Origin: DASQBT01 sp963746955
Lineage (GTDB): Bacteria; Pseudomonadota; Gammaproteobacteria; Burkholderiales; Thiobacillaceae
DNA length: 64,000 nucleotides
Assembly (NCBI GenBank): GCA_963746955.1
Contig: CAVVDR010000008.1
Location: forward strand, 7,133 to 71,132
Direction: 5' to 3'
This document shows positions 34,485 to 43,682 of this stretch, in pieces. Both the position numbers and the translations under genes were made by a program. The notes below the pieces were generated by a model that saw only the letters and a list, made by a program, of their open reading frames with translations, did not search any database and had not been told where the DNA came from. How positions within the stretch are numbered: the stretch's first letter is position 1; the number at the start of each line of letters is the position of its first letter.

Positions 34485-34899
34485 GTCCAAGCTCCCGAAA
34501 GCCGCCGTGCTTATCCAGATTGGAACACGGCGATACTTGAAGCTTAGGACAAGAACGCTTGGCGGTCAGGAAGAATAGCCACCAATGCGTGAAACGCGCG
34601 ATGCGTGTGATGGGATCTGCCTAAGCCGATTTCCCGCCCGCATTTGCGGCTGACGCCTGCCGAGTCTGCTGGCATGCGAGCTGGCTTCAGACTGGACGAT
34701 GAAAGATGTCTACAAGGTTGGATTCGGCGAGGGTATTGGAATACCGCACGGATAGCCCATTCCTGCTTCGCGAATTCTCATCGACGGGTTTAAGTGTGAC
34801 ATTGCTGCACCACGCAAAATGGCAATGTCCAAGGCTTGAGTGCGTTACAGGCGAGCGCGGCGCCAACCGCGCATGGATGCCCGCGATCTGTGAGTCTAA
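34485..34899. other. Intergenic region without a convincing gene
   Basis: About 415 bases between the DUF1036-like remnant and the small secreted-protein gene. Short frames on both strands lack recognisable products or ribosome sites. It probably contains the promoter of the remnant on the minus strand. Confidence 0.4.
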
Positions 34900-35352
34900 C
34901 TAGACGCAGACGGGCTCAAGTCTCGCCGGCAGCATATTGGACTCGTTCACATTACCGATCACCTGGAACATCATCGTCTCAAAAGCAAGAATCGGCGGAA
35001 AGCCATGGGTCGCTTTCTCGATCATTATGCAGGGCGTGGTAAAAGCAACGGTGGGCTTGTCGTTCGGCCGCAGATAGATATCCACGGGCAAGGGTGACAG
35101 CGAAATCTTTCCCCTGTTTGCAATGTTGCCGCCACGGGAGTCTGTCGGCCAGTTCGCAATATCGACCTGACTGGAGAGTTGCACTCTGTCTGACGCCTTC
35201 GCCTTATCTAACGCCTTGGCTGTATGGGCCTTGGCCGTATGGGAAACTCTTGCCCCATGTGAATGTTTGACTCTGGTCGTCTTTGCATGTGCAGGGAGTG
35301 ACATAAGGCAGGCCAGGATGGCAATGGAAAGGCCGTATTGGTTTGCATTCAT
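34900..35352 (-). CDS. Hypothetical secreted protein
   Basis: 150 residues beginning MNANQYGLSIAILACLMSLP with signal peptidase site likely after AHA (about residue 23). The start has a GGAGC ribosome site eight bases upstream. Residues 25-55 are rich in Lys, His, Ala and Thr with short AHTAKA repeats; the rest (VDIANWPTDSRGG, LSPLPVDIYLRPNDKPTVAF) has no family I recognise. It is preceded by an A+T-rich region with a 14-base palindrome. Probably periplasmic; function unknown. Confidence 0.55.
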   Translation of the reverse strand: MNANQYGLSIAILACLMSLPAHAKTTRVKHSHGARVSHTAKAHTAKALDKAKASDRVQLSSQVDIANWPTDSRGGNIANRGKISLSPLPVDIYLRPNDKPTVAFTTPCIMIEKATHGFPPILAFETMMFQVIGNVNESNMLPARLEPVCV

Positions 35353-35381
35353 AATTGCTCCTGTACCTATTTTGAGTGATG

Positions 35382-35395
35382 TAAAGATATCTTTA
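35382..35395. promoter_or_regulatory. 14-base perfect palindrome upstream of secreted-protein gene
   Basis: TAAAGATATCTTTA reads the same on both strands and lies 30 bases upstream of the start of the minus-strand gene at 35352, in a locally A+T-rich stretch where its promoter should be. It could be an operator. No copy was noticed elsewhere in the window. Confidence 0.35.
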
Positions 35396-35977
35396 TACTC
35401 CCACTTTTCGGTCTATTCGCTACTCTACTTGAGAAAAAGTCTTCAGGTGACCGGATTTCGACCGGGAATCGCGGCCCCAATACGTTAACGCTTCGAGTTC
35501 ACGTCCTGACACATCTGCCTAAATTGACGTTCCAGAGGAGTCGTCGCTTTCCTCCCGGCTGGCTTGCTCGTCGGCGCACACGACGCTTTCATTGACGCAG
35601 TTCCGCTTCCAGCAAATCCGGGTGTTCTGGGCGCTCCGATAGTGTAACCTAAAGCGATCCAGGTATTGCAGGGACGGCAATTTCTCCGGTTGGTCAAGCG
35701 AGGACCATGCTAAAGCACGGGGGCCTTTGTGAAGCGCGACCGATGCCCCGCCCGTTCAGCTCATCGCCGTCTCTTATCCACCACAGATCAGTCAACAGGG
35801 CGCTGAAAATGATGGGAACCCCCTCACAACCCGCCGCGTTGCCTTGGGGAACACGGATGCAGTTATTGGGCAAACGGCTACCTCTCATGCCGTCCTCCGA
35901 GTTTCCGCGCGGCCGCAGGGGACAGGCAATCTCAAACTTTCCTTGGACATCGAATGATCTATGGTAGAGGTTCTACC
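35396..35977. other. Region without a supported gene
   Basis: About 580 bases. Small frames exist on both strands (for example 35485-35697 and 35694-35888 on minus, 35707-35967 on plus), but none shows a recognisable domain, and they overlap each other. The minus frame at 35485-35697 is cysteine- and proline-rich; I see no evidence that it is expressed. Confidence 0.35.
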
Positions 35978-36573
35978 ATGGACCAAACACAATTGTCCGA
36001 CACATGGGAGCAGGGCGACCCGCACAAGCAATATGTCGGCCGCTGGAGCCGTCGAATCGCGCCGCTGTTTCTCGCCTGGTTGGGCGTTCCAGCACGCTGC
36101 AGTTGGCTGAACGTGGGATGCGGCACAGGAGCGCTGTGCGCCGCGATCGTGGACCACTGCTCACCCGCGGCGGTCGCCGGCGTCGAATCCTCCGAGGGAT
36201 TACGCCGGCAAGATGGAGCACATGCATATTTCTTGGGACGCGGCGGTCGAACCCTGCCCGGATGCCGCGAGGCTGGACGAAGGCAGCCGCTTCCCGCTGT
36301 GTCGGCCCAAGGCGCTCGGGGAACTCTTCACCCGTGCCGGATGGGATGGGATCGAGGGAGGGCAATCGACATGGCAACGCCATGCCCGAGTTTCGAAGAC
36401 TACTGGCGGCCATTCCAGGGCGGCCAGGGACCGGCCCGCGCCTACGCGATGTCAGTCGATTAGCCCGCGCGGACACGTTTGCGGGAGCGCATACGGGATG
36501 GCCTTGCAGTGCAGGCGGATGGGTCGATATCGTTGACCGCCCGGGCATGGGCAATCCGCGCAACTTTACCGAC
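35978..36573 (+). pseudogene. Methyltransferase gene with internal deletion and frameshifts
   Basis: Starts MDQTQLSDTWEQGDPHKQYV then GRWSRRIAPLFLAWL and the SAM motif LNVGCGTGALC, then VAGVESSEG. At this point the sequence jumps, in a new frame, to YAGKMEHMHISWDAAVE, the part of such methyltransferases that normally lies about 75 residues further on. Later blocks appear in alternating frames (FPLCRPKALGELFTRAGW, FEDYWRPFQGGQGPA, and RERIRDGLAVQADGSISLTA followed by RAWAIR). The core with the catalytic region is deleted, so this is a dead gene of the class I methyltransferase family, now about 600 bases instead of about 820. Confidence 0.7.
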
Positions 36574-36651
36574 GTAGCCAATGTCCGGCCCGTCGCAGAA
36601 CCTGCGCATGGCCCTCTGCGTTGGGCCTCACCTCATTGAAAGGAAAGCATC

Positions 36652-37290
36652 ATGAAAGTTGGAATTCTTGGTTCGGGCGATGTGGCAAAGGCGTTGGGTG
36701 GCGGTTTTCTAAAGCATGGTCATGCGGTCACCATGGGCACCCGCGAACCCGCCAAACTGGCGGACTGGGTGAAACAGAATCCCGAGGGCCGCATCGCCGG
36801 CTTTGCCGATGCGGCCGCGTTCGGCGAACTTGTCGTACTGTCGGTCAAGGGAACCGCCGCGCTGGACGTATTGCGTGCCGCGAACGCCACGAATCTGGCC
36901 GGCAAGCCGGTGATTGATACGACTAATCCCATTGCCGACGCGCCGCCCACCAACGGTGTGCTGAAGTTCTTCACCAATCTGGACGAATCCCTGCTGGAAC
37001 GGCTGCAGCGCGAATTTGCCGACGTGCGCTTCGTCAAAGCCTTCAATTCAGTCGGCAATGCGTGCATGGTCAACCCGCAGTTCAAGGGCGGCAAGCCGAC
37101 CATGTTCATGTGCGGAAACGACGACCGGGCGAAGGCAACGGTCAGCGGGATTCTCAACCAGTTTGGCTGGGATATAGCGGACATGGGCAAAGCCGAGGCG
37201 GCCCGCGCGATCGAGCCGCTATGCATGCTTTGGTGTATTCCGGGCTTTCTCCGCAACGACTGGGTTCACGCCTTTAAGCTGCTCACCTGA
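36652..37290 (+). CDS. F420-dependent-type NADP oxidoreductase
   Basis: 212 residues from ATG 36652, with AAAGGAAAG as ribosome site. The N-terminus MKVGILGSGDVAKALGGGFL is a dinucleotide-binding Rossmann motif followed by HGHAVTMGTREP, typical of the NADP-oxidoreductase/coenzyme-F420-dependent family. Further blocks are LVVLSVKGTAALDVL, PVIDTTNPIADAPPTNGVL and FVKAFNSVGNACMVNPQF. In bacteria without F420 these proteins probably act on NADP with another partner. It appears intact amid remnants and stands alone. Confidence 0.8.
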   Translation: MKVGILGSGDVAKALGGGFLKHGHAVTMGTREPAKLADWVKQNPEGRIAGFADAAAFGELVVLSVKGTAALDVLRAANATNLAGKPVIDTTNPIADAPPTNGVLKFFTNLDESLLERLQREFADVRFVKAFNSVGNACMVNPQFKGGKPTMFMCGNDDRAKATVSGILNQFGWDIADMGKAEAARAIEPLCMLWCIPGFLRNDWVHAFKLLT

Positions 37291-37497
37291 GCTTGAGCCG
37301 CGTATAGAAGTCACTGTCGCCGGGTACACCGGCCGATCGAGGATTACGAGGTGAAACCGCCAGGCAAATGGATACGCTTCATCCGCACTTCGGCCGCTCT
37401 CCCTGACAGGGCGGAGTTTCCATGAACCCTCACCCAACCCTCTCCGTGAAAGCGATGACACCGGCGCAACCTGACAGCGCGAGCTTCCAATGGGAAT

Positions 37498-38421
37498 TCA
37501 CCCGTGCGGCATGAACGTCCGATTGAGATCGAGTTGCAGTTTCTGCAGCTCCCACGCGGCGTCGCCATTGGTGGAATCCAATTGGAGCACTTGTTGAAAA
37601 TCCTTTTCCGCCGCTTCCTTCTCGCCATCGTTCAAGTGGGCGCGGCCCAGGGACATCCAGGCTTCGGGGTTGTAGGGCTCCTGCCGAGTCCAGTCGAGGG
37701 AGAGCTTTAACAGACCACGCCAGTCTTTTTTCGAGTTGAGGTCACAGGCGACAAGAAAATAGTTGCTCGACGTGGTTACTTGCTGCCAGAACCCGCCTTT
37801 CCCGGACATTGTCCCGAGCGAGGGCTCCTCGCCCAGCATCCTCATCCAGCCCACCGGCACGGCAAAATGAAAATCGCCGCCTGAAACCGCTTTGAACGTG
37901 AGTATGCCCAGCAACCGGCCCCTGGGATCAAACAGGCCGCCGCCGCTTGCGCCGGGGTCAAACGGCGCCGAGACCCGGATTACCCGGCCGCCGTCGCAGG
38001 CGCATACATACAGGCCCTTTACAAAGCCCGCACTAATGGTGAACTGGCCATCGGAATAACCAACGGCATAAACCGGAGCGCCCACCCGGATGTATTCCTG
38101 CGGTGCCATGGGCGACACTGCGCCAAAAAAGCCGGGTACCGACAGGAAACAAAGGTCGCGATACTCATCGCCGGACTCCATCGTCGCAGGCCAGCTTTCG
38201 TCTCCGCGGGACACCATGATGCTACGGGCATTGCGCACCACATGACAGTTGGTGACGACGCGATGCAAGGCGATGACAACACCAGAACCCAGTTCCCGGG
38301 TACCGTCGTTTTGCACCACCTCAACTTTGAGCACCCAGGCTGACGAATCCGCCACGCCCGAATGCGCAACTGGTGCGACCATTAGCATCAGCGCGGCTAC
38401 ACCGAATCGAAAGAGGTGCAT
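37498..38421 (-). CDS. Secreted trypsin-like serine protease with TPR tail
   Basis: 307 residues with a signal peptide (MHLFRFGVAALMLMVAPVAHS). Residues about 25-200 are a trypsin-like (S1/DegP-type) protease: RVVTNCHVV (His), EYRDLCFLSV (Asp) and FDPGASGGGLF (Ser). The C-terminal 90 residues look like two or three TPRs (PEAWMSLGRAHLNDGEKEAA). No PDZ domain is seen. Probably periplasmic, with the TPR tail binding a partner. An AAGGA ribosome site precedes the start at 38421. Gene ends 207 bases from the convergent F420-type gene. Confidence 0.8.
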   Translation of the reverse strand: MHLFRFGVAALMLMVAPVAHSGVADSSAWVLKVEVVQNDGTRELGSGVVIALHRVVTNCHVVRNARSIMVSRGDESWPATMESGDEYRDLCFLSVPGFFGAVSPMAPQEYIRVGAPVYAVGYSDGQFTISAGFVKGLYVCACDGGRVIRVSAPFDPGASGGGLFDPRGRLLGILTFKAVSGGDFHFAVPVGWMRMLGEEPSLGTMSGKGGFWQQVTTSSNYFLVACDLNSKKDWRGLLKLSLDWTRQEPYNPEAWMSLGRAHLNDGEKEAAEKDFQQVLQLDSTNGDAAWELQKLQLDLNRTFMPHG

Positions 38422-38469
38422 CTGATTTCCTTTTGCCAGCGTAAGGAATGCATGGAGTCGCCGACCAAG

Positions 38470-38526
38470 TCATGAACCTGCCGGATTCTTCGGAGTTCGA
38501 GCGGAGAATCTCCGGCAGGTTCATGA
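38470..38526. repeat. Perfect 16-bp inverted repeat between protease and repeat-protein genes
   Basis: TCATGAACCTGCCGGA (38470-38485) and TCCGGCAGGTTCATGA (38511-38526) are exact inverse complements separated by 25 bases; TTCT/AGAA at the inner edges extends the pairing with a two-base bulge. No T tail follows on either side. It lies 49 bases upstream of the protease start and could be an operator, a large hairpin in a leader, or a remnant of a small mobile repeat. Confidence 0.55.
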
Positions 38527-38744
38527 AGTCGGAACGCTCACTCTTTTTATAGATCAGCGCCAAACTAGGATTCCGCTCTGTATTCCATAATGTTCTCATG
38601 GTTTATTCGCTGTAACGTTGGTCTATACAGGAGTGATAAGGCTTCATGGGGAGAGAGGGGGACGATCGCTAGCTCGGTGTCTCCACCAGGTGGGCCGAAG
38701 ATTGGTCCACTTGTTTATTCAATTATTTTTGGAGGATTCACATC

Positions 38745-39053
38745 ATGCATATCATTAAACTAAGCGCCATGGCAGCAACTGTTCTCTGCGCGACTGCGTT
38801 CGCCCCGCAGTTCACGTCGGCTGCTGCTCTGAACCCCGGCCAAGGCTGGGATGCGTTCCAGGCCCGCGGGGGTCAACCGGTGTCCAGCGATTCCTATATG
38901 GGCACCTCGATGGGATCAGCGCCCGGCCTGGGCTACGACACCAACCATGTAAGAGAGGGCGCGTCCATTGAAGGGAGCTATCAAGGTACTTCGATGGGGT
39001 CCGCAGGCCAGGGATACGATACCTTCCACGCCAGGGACGGCGAGCGCATCTGA
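38745..39053 (+). CDS. Small secreted protein with internal repeats
   Basis: 102 residues, strong GGAGG ribosome site eight bases before the ATG. Residues 1-27 are a signal peptide ending FTSAAA. The mature part consists of three imperfect 27-29-residue units: GQGWDAFQARGGQPVSSDSY then MGTSMGSAP, GLGYDTNHVREGASIEGSYQ then GTSMGSAG, and GQGYDTFHARDGERI. The core is G-x-G-Y/W-D...R-x-G followed by GTSMGSA. I do not recognise the family. The ribosome site and repeat conservation argue that it is a real, well-expressed exported protein. Confidence 0.65.
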   Translation: MHIIKLSAMAATVLCATAFAPQFTSAAALNPGQGWDAFQARGGQPVSSDSYMGTSMGSAPGLGYDTNHVREGASIEGSYQGTSMGSAGQGYDTFHARDGERI

Positions 39054-39184
39054 GTTTCGCGTCCTGATCCTGGGCGCTTGCCGGGACTTTCCCTGCAGGC
39101 GCCTCTCTTCAATTGCTTCCTGCATGCACGATTATCGGGGCGGTATCGCGTGCTGCCGCTGCGGGGAAATCTTCACATTCACTG

Positions 39185-39415
39185 TCATTCCCAACCTCTA
39201 CGGAGCGGGCTGTGGATTTCGCCCGCGGTCGGTCGCAGGATGCAGCCCATCATGGACAACAGGGTGGTCTTGCCCGAGCCGGACGGACCCATGATGAGCG
39301 GCACCTCGCCGCGATTCAGAGTCAGGCTGACGGAATCCACTGCCACCACCCTCGTTTCGCCAGCGCCATAGATCTTGCTTACATTGCGGGCTTCCGGAAT
39401 GGGCGCTTCGGTCAT
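39185..39415 (-). pseudogene. Truncated ABC transporter ATP-binding subunit
   Basis: 76 residues from ATG 39415, which overlaps the permease stop (ATGA). RNVSKIYGAGETRVVAVDSV, SLTLNRGEVPLIMGPSGSGK and TTLLSMMGCILRPTAG match the N-terminal part of MacB/LolD/DevA-type ATPases including Walker A. The frame then ends after ten unrelated residues, so the signature motif and Walker B are missing. Usual length is about 230 residues. Non-functional remnant. Confidence 0.7.
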
Positions 39416-39981
39416 GCCTTGAACACGCTGACTGGATCGAGCTTGTGCACCCTGACTACCGAAAAGTACGCCGAGCCCAGGCACATCACCAGGACGGCGA
39501 GGAACAGGACCACAAACAGGGTCGGGCTGAGATAGAGCGGCACACCGGCGCTCTCGACGGCGCCGCGCATCAGCAGCACCAGCAGTACACCAACTACGTA
39601 GCCCGCCACTGCGCTAATAGCCGCCTGGGCGAAAATGGCCTGGTCGATTTCCTCGTTGCGCGCGCCGATCGCCTGGAGCGTGCCGTATTCGCGCAGGTGC
39701 TCCAGGGTGCTCGTGTAGATGGTCTGGCCAACAATGGTGCCACCGATGAGGAGAGCCAGGGCGGCAGTGATGAAAAAGGCCATGCCCATGCCGGTCTGCA
39801 CGGTCCAGTACATGATGGTCTTGCGCAAGAACTCATCCCTGGTGAACACGTCGATGTCCTTGAGCTTGTCGCGCAGATAGAAACGGCGCTGCGGCGCAGC
39901 CGCATCCGTGGTGTCCTCCGCTGACAGGAATCCTTCCTCGAAGACGTCCATATCAGTTGTCCCTGGATTGATTTGCGTCAT
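39412..39981 (-). pseudogene. C-terminal part of a DevC/FtsX-type ABC permease
   Basis: 189 residues. From about residue 45 the sequence (DVFTRDEFLRKTIMYWTVQT, GMAFFITAALALLIGGTIVG, EHLREYGTLQAIGARNEEI, FSVVRVHKLDPVSVFKA) matches the C-terminal half of DevC/MacB-like permeases with three membrane helices. The N-terminal half (about 190 residues) is missing and replaced by MTQINPGTTDMDVFEEGFLS. It overlaps the truncated ATPase, so this is an old exporter operon cut at both ends. Confidence 0.7.
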
Positions 39982-40044
39982 GAATACTGGCGGCAGATGC
40001 CCCTAACCGGACAATAATGCTAAATTGAAAGGCCGGAGGCAGAT

Positions 40045-42243
40045 ATGTCCGCCCACTCAAAAGAAAACACCTTTCTGGTTGCTGCGTTGGCCGCTACGCA
40101 TGCGGGTGCGTTTGAATGCCACGTACCGGAACGGACGGTTACGATTTCCGCCAACCTGGAAGCGCTGCTGGGCTTTTCTCCTGGTGGATTCGATGGCCGC
40201 ATGGATTCCCTGCTCGAGATCCTGGATCCCCAGGACCGTGAGCGAATCGTCAACCACGTCCGCAATGCGCCGCCGGATAAAACACAAATTGAAACCGAAT
40301 TTCGCATTATCGAATCGGAAGGCCAGGCCAGGTGGTTTTACGTCCGGGGGGAGCTGAAGCGCAATGCCACCGGCGAGGTGATCGCCCTTATCGGCATGGC
40401 CCAGGAAGTCCCGGCGGCGGCAGTTACCGAGCGCCGCATGCAATCTCAGCAGGCCACCCTGTTTGAACTGTTGACCGAGCAACGGATTGACATGCTTCCG
40501 GTTGAAGAGGCAATGAAATACATTACCGAACGCGCCGCCCAGACGTTGGGCGTGGAACGGGTAAGCGTGTGGAAGTTTAGCCCCGACCAGCAACAACTGG
40601 ATTGTCAGACCCTGTACCGTAGAGGCGGCGCTAGACACAGCCAGTGCGACAGCCTGTATGCAAGCGATTTCCCTCGCTACTTCAATGCATTGGCGCAAAA
40701 TCGGTCCCTGGCAGTTTCCAACGCAATGACAGATTCCCGCACCCGGGAACTCGCGGAGCCGTATTTGAAGCCTCTCGGCATCACCTCCATGTTAGAAGCC
40801 ACCATCCGCCGTAAGGGCGAAACGATAGGCGTGGTTTGCAATGAGCAGGTGGGCCCGCCACGCATCTGGACCCTGGATGAACAGCGCTTTGCCTCCTGCG
40901 TCGCCGATCTGGTGACTTTGATGCTGGAAAGCAGCGAGCGCGACCGGCTGGCGGAGCAGATCGAACACAAAGCCACCCATGACGCGCTGACCGGCCTGCC
41001 CAACCGATTCTGGTTCAGAACGCGGCTGGAGCAGCGGATCAAGGAGTCTGACGCGCCTTTTACCGTGCTTCTCGCGGGCCTGGATCAGTTCAAGGAAATC
41101 AACGATACCCTGGGACACGAGCCGGGCGATGAGATGCTGACTGAGCTGGGCCAGCGCCTGGCAGCCTTGCTGCCGCCCGGCAGCGCGCTGGCCCGGCTGG
41201 GCGGCGACGAATTCGGTCTGTTGCTGGAGAATTCCGGCGACCTGGCGCAACTGACTGCGCTGGCGGAAGGAATCCGCCAGGCGCTGCTAAAGCCGGTCAC
41301 CTGCCAGGGCATGCGCCTGGCGGTAACCGCCAGTCTGGGCGCAAGCTTTTATCCACGACACGGGAAGGACGCCTCTACCCTGATGCGCTGTGCGGATCTG
41401 GCACTGCATAGCGCCAAGTCTGACACCGGCTTTCGCGTCTACGATCCTGCCCGAGACCGCCACACGCCCCGCCGCCTGACCCTCATGCATGACCTGATCA
41501 ATGCGGTGGAAAATGACGATCTATGGGCGGCTTACCAGCCCAAGCTGGACGTGGTCGGCAAGGTGGTGACCGGCATGGAAGTGCTGGCGCGCTGGACTCA
41601 CCCGCTGTTCGGCGAAATCCTGCCTGAAGAATTCATCCCCCTGGCGGAACTCTCCGATCTGATCCAGCCCCTGACTCTTCATATGATTGGGCTTGCCTGC
41701 ACCCAATGGCGCATCTGGAAGAACCAGGGCCGGGATCTGCACCTGGCGGTAAATCTCTCCCCCCGTATGCTGATGACTTCCGGCTGGATGGAAGCCCTGC
41801 TCGGCACCCTGGCCCGGGTTGACATGCCCGCCGACCGGCTGGAACTGGAGGTCACTGAAAGTGCCTTCATCCATGAGCCTGAACTGGCCCTGGCCAATAT
41901 GCAGGCCTTGTCCAAGAAAGGCATCCGCTTCAGTCTGGATGATTTTGGCATGGGATATTCCTCGCTTACCCACCTGAGCCACATGCCCATTCACGCCCTA
42001 AAGATCGACAAGAGTTTCATCCAGAAAATGTGCCAGGACGAACGTCTGCTGGCCATCGTCCGCTCCACCGTCCAACTGGGTGACAATCTGGGTATCGATG
42101 TCATTGCCGAAGGGGTGGAAAACGCTCAGGAGTTCGAGCAGCTTCGCCTGCTGAACTGCCACCAGATCCAGGGCTTTTATCTGAGCCCGCCTCTCTTGCC
42201 TGCGGAAGTACCGAGTTTCTTCGCCACGCATAAAGGCGCCTGA
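40045..42243 (+). CDS. PAS-GAF-GGDEF-EAL c-di-GMP signalling protein
   Basis: 732 residues from ATG 40045 (GGAGG ribosome site). Residues 10-125 are a PAS domain (GAFECHVPERTVTISANLEA, RWFYVRGELKRNATGEVIAL), 140-305 a GAF domain, 310-470 a diguanylate cyclase with intact GGDEF (RLGGDEFGLL), and 485-730 an EAL phosphodiesterase (GMEVLARWTHP for the ExLxR motif, NLSPRML, LDDFGMGYSSLTHLS, KIDKSFI). The second EAL residue is Val, a common variant. Cytoplasmic, no membrane segments. Both catalytic halves appear usable. Divergent from the broken ABC operon. Confidence 0.9.
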   Translation: MSAHSKENTFLVAALAATHAGAFECHVPERTVTISANLEALLGFSPGGFDGRMDSLLEILDPQDRERIVNHVRNAPPDKTQIETEFRIIESEGQARWFYVRGELKRNATGEVIALIGMAQEVPAAAVTERRMQSQQATLFELLTEQRIDMLPVEEAMKYITERAAQTLGVERVSVWKFSPDQQQLDCQTLYRRGGARHSQCDSLYASDFPRYFNALAQNRSLAVSNAMTDSRTRELAEPYLKPLGITSMLEATIRRKGETIGVVCNEQVGPPRIWTLDEQRFASCVADLVTLMLESSERDRLAEQIEHKATHDALTGLPNRFWFRTRLEQRIKESDAPFTVLLAGLDQFKEINDTLGHEPGDEMLTELGQRLAALLPPGSALARLGGDEFGLLLENSGDLAQLTALAEGIRQALLKPVTCQGMRLAVTASLGASFYPRHGKDASTLMRCADLALHSAKSDTGFRVYDPARDRHTPRRLTLMHDLINAVENDDLWAAYQPKLDVVGKVVTGMEVLARWTHPLFGEILPEEFIPLAELSDLIQPLTLHMIGLACTQWRIWKNQGRDLHLAVNLSPRMLMTSGWMEALLGTLARVDMPADRLELEVTESAFIHEPELALANMQALSKKGIRFSLDDFGMGYSSLTHLSHMPIHALKIDKSFIQKMCQDERLLAIVRSTVQLGDNLGIDVIAEGVENAQEFEQLRLLNCHQIQGFYLSPPLLPAEVPSFFATHKGA

Positions 42244-42284
42244 GCCGCTGCTGATTGGGGCCGGTTCAATATCTTCATGGCGTC

Positions 42285-43377
42285 ATGACCACTCCTGCCG
42301 TTCGCACCCTGCATGTCATTGGCGGCACCGCCCTGGGGGGCGCAGAACGTTTCTTTGTTCGCCTGATCAACGCCCTCCACCAGCGCAACCAGACAGTGGC
42401 AGTCGTGACAGTAAAGGCTGGCGAAATCGATGCTGCGATCGAACCGGGAGTTGCCCGCTATCATGCCCCGATGTTCGCCACCTGGGATCGCTATTCGCGC
42501 TGGCTGATCAACCGCGCGGTAAAGGATTTTTCCGCATCCATTGTGCAGACCTATATGGGCCGGGCCACCCGCATCACCCGATTGCCAGACAGCAGCGCCA
42601 GCGTGCACCTGGCCCGGCTTGGGGGCTATTACAACCTCAAGGGCTATCGCCACGCCCATGCCTGGGTGGGCAACACGGCCGGCGTCGCGCGCTACCTGAT
42701 CGACCGGGGCCTGCCGGAGAATCGCTGCTTTTGCATCGGCAATTTCGTCGATACGCCTGTCCCTGCATCCGCCGATGCATTGAACCGCCTGCGCGCCACC
42801 TATGGGATCCCCGTCCCGGCCAGGCTGCTGCTGGGGCTGGGCCGCTTTCATCCCAACAAGGGCTGGGCCGACTTACTGGATGCGTTTGCGCACCTGCCGG
42901 CGCAAATCGATGGCTGCTCCACTGTGCCTGCTCATGGTGGGAAGCGGGCCGCTGGATGCCGAATTGCGTCAGCGCGCCAAGGCCCTGGGAATTGAACCGC
43001 GCATCACCTGGGCCGGCTGGCAGAAGGACCCCGCGCCCTGGTACCAGCTTGCCGACGTGTTTGTCTGCGCCTCGCGTCACGAGCCCCTGGGCAATGTGAT
43101 CCTCGAGGCTTGGGCCAATCGCACGCTGGCCGTTTCGACCCGCGCGGACGGCCCGCTGGAACTGATGGAAGACGGTGTCGATGGCCTGCTTGCGCCGCTG
43201 GAAAGTCCCCGGACCCTGGCCGAGGTCATTCACACCGCCCTGACCCTGCCTCAGGCGCAGCGGTCCGCAATGATCGAAGCAGGCGCAAGCAAACTTGAAA
43301 GCCGATTCAGTGAAGATGCCATCGTAAGCCAATACCTGGATCTATATGCCCGTTTGTCGCGCAATGCCGGGGCCTGA
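42285..43377 (+). CDS. GT4-type glycosyltransferase, frameshifted
   Basis: The N-terminal part is in frame 3 from ATG 42285 (TLHVIGGTALGGAERFFVRL, the GGAE turn of GT-B enzymes; later RLLLGLGRFHPNKGWADLLD). From about 42910 the reading moves to frame 1 (LCLLMVGSGPLDAELRQRAK, FVCASRHEPLGNVILEAWAN with the conserved E-x7-E). The total of 1093 bases implies one extra base; repaired length about 363 residues. All motifs are present, so either the frameshift is recent or it is a sequence error. Likely transfers a sugar in cell-surface polysaccharide synthesis; specificity unknown. Confidence 0.75.
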
Positions 43378-43409
43378 GATGAAGTTTGGGTTTTGTCGCG
43401 GAGACCGTC

Positions 43410-43682
43410 ATGTCTGAAACCGTGGAGTGCTGGGTTTTTCGCGCCGACGGCCCAACTGAGGAAATCACGCGGGAAGCAGTGAGCGATCATCTGAGCGAGG
43501 CAGACGCATGTATCCGGATTGAATTGAAGGACCCCGGCCCGAAGGTGTTCGGCAATGATCAACTCGGCCTTCACGAGCAGGCGGTGGAAGACGCCCTGAG
43601 CATGCATCGGCACCTTAAGCTGGAGACGTCGAACCCGCCGGACCGGAAGTCCACGCCGGCGGATTCGACCGCACCTCCCTAG
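43410..43682 (+). pseudogene. N-terminal fragment resembling CorA magnesium transporter
   Basis: 90 residues (MSETVECWVFRADGPTEEI...). The segment ACIRIELKDPGPKVFGND, followed by QLGLHEQAVEDALSMHRHLK, matches the N-terminal cytoplasmic domain of CorA (W-I/L-x-L-x-D-P... and GLHPLAVEDxL). The sequence turns proline- and serine-rich and stops before the membrane helices and GMN motif. Full CorA has about 320 residues. Either a fragment or a small protein using the CorA fold; I prefer fragment. Confidence 0.5.

Noticed and set aside
34159..34578. A plus-strand gene of 139 codons
   Set aside because: The minus strand shows a signal peptide and DUF1036-like blocks across the same bases.
38745..39053. 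A CRISPR or DNA tandem repeat in the repeat-protein gene
   Set aside because: The repeats are at protein level with variable spacing and no spacers; it is a coding repeat.
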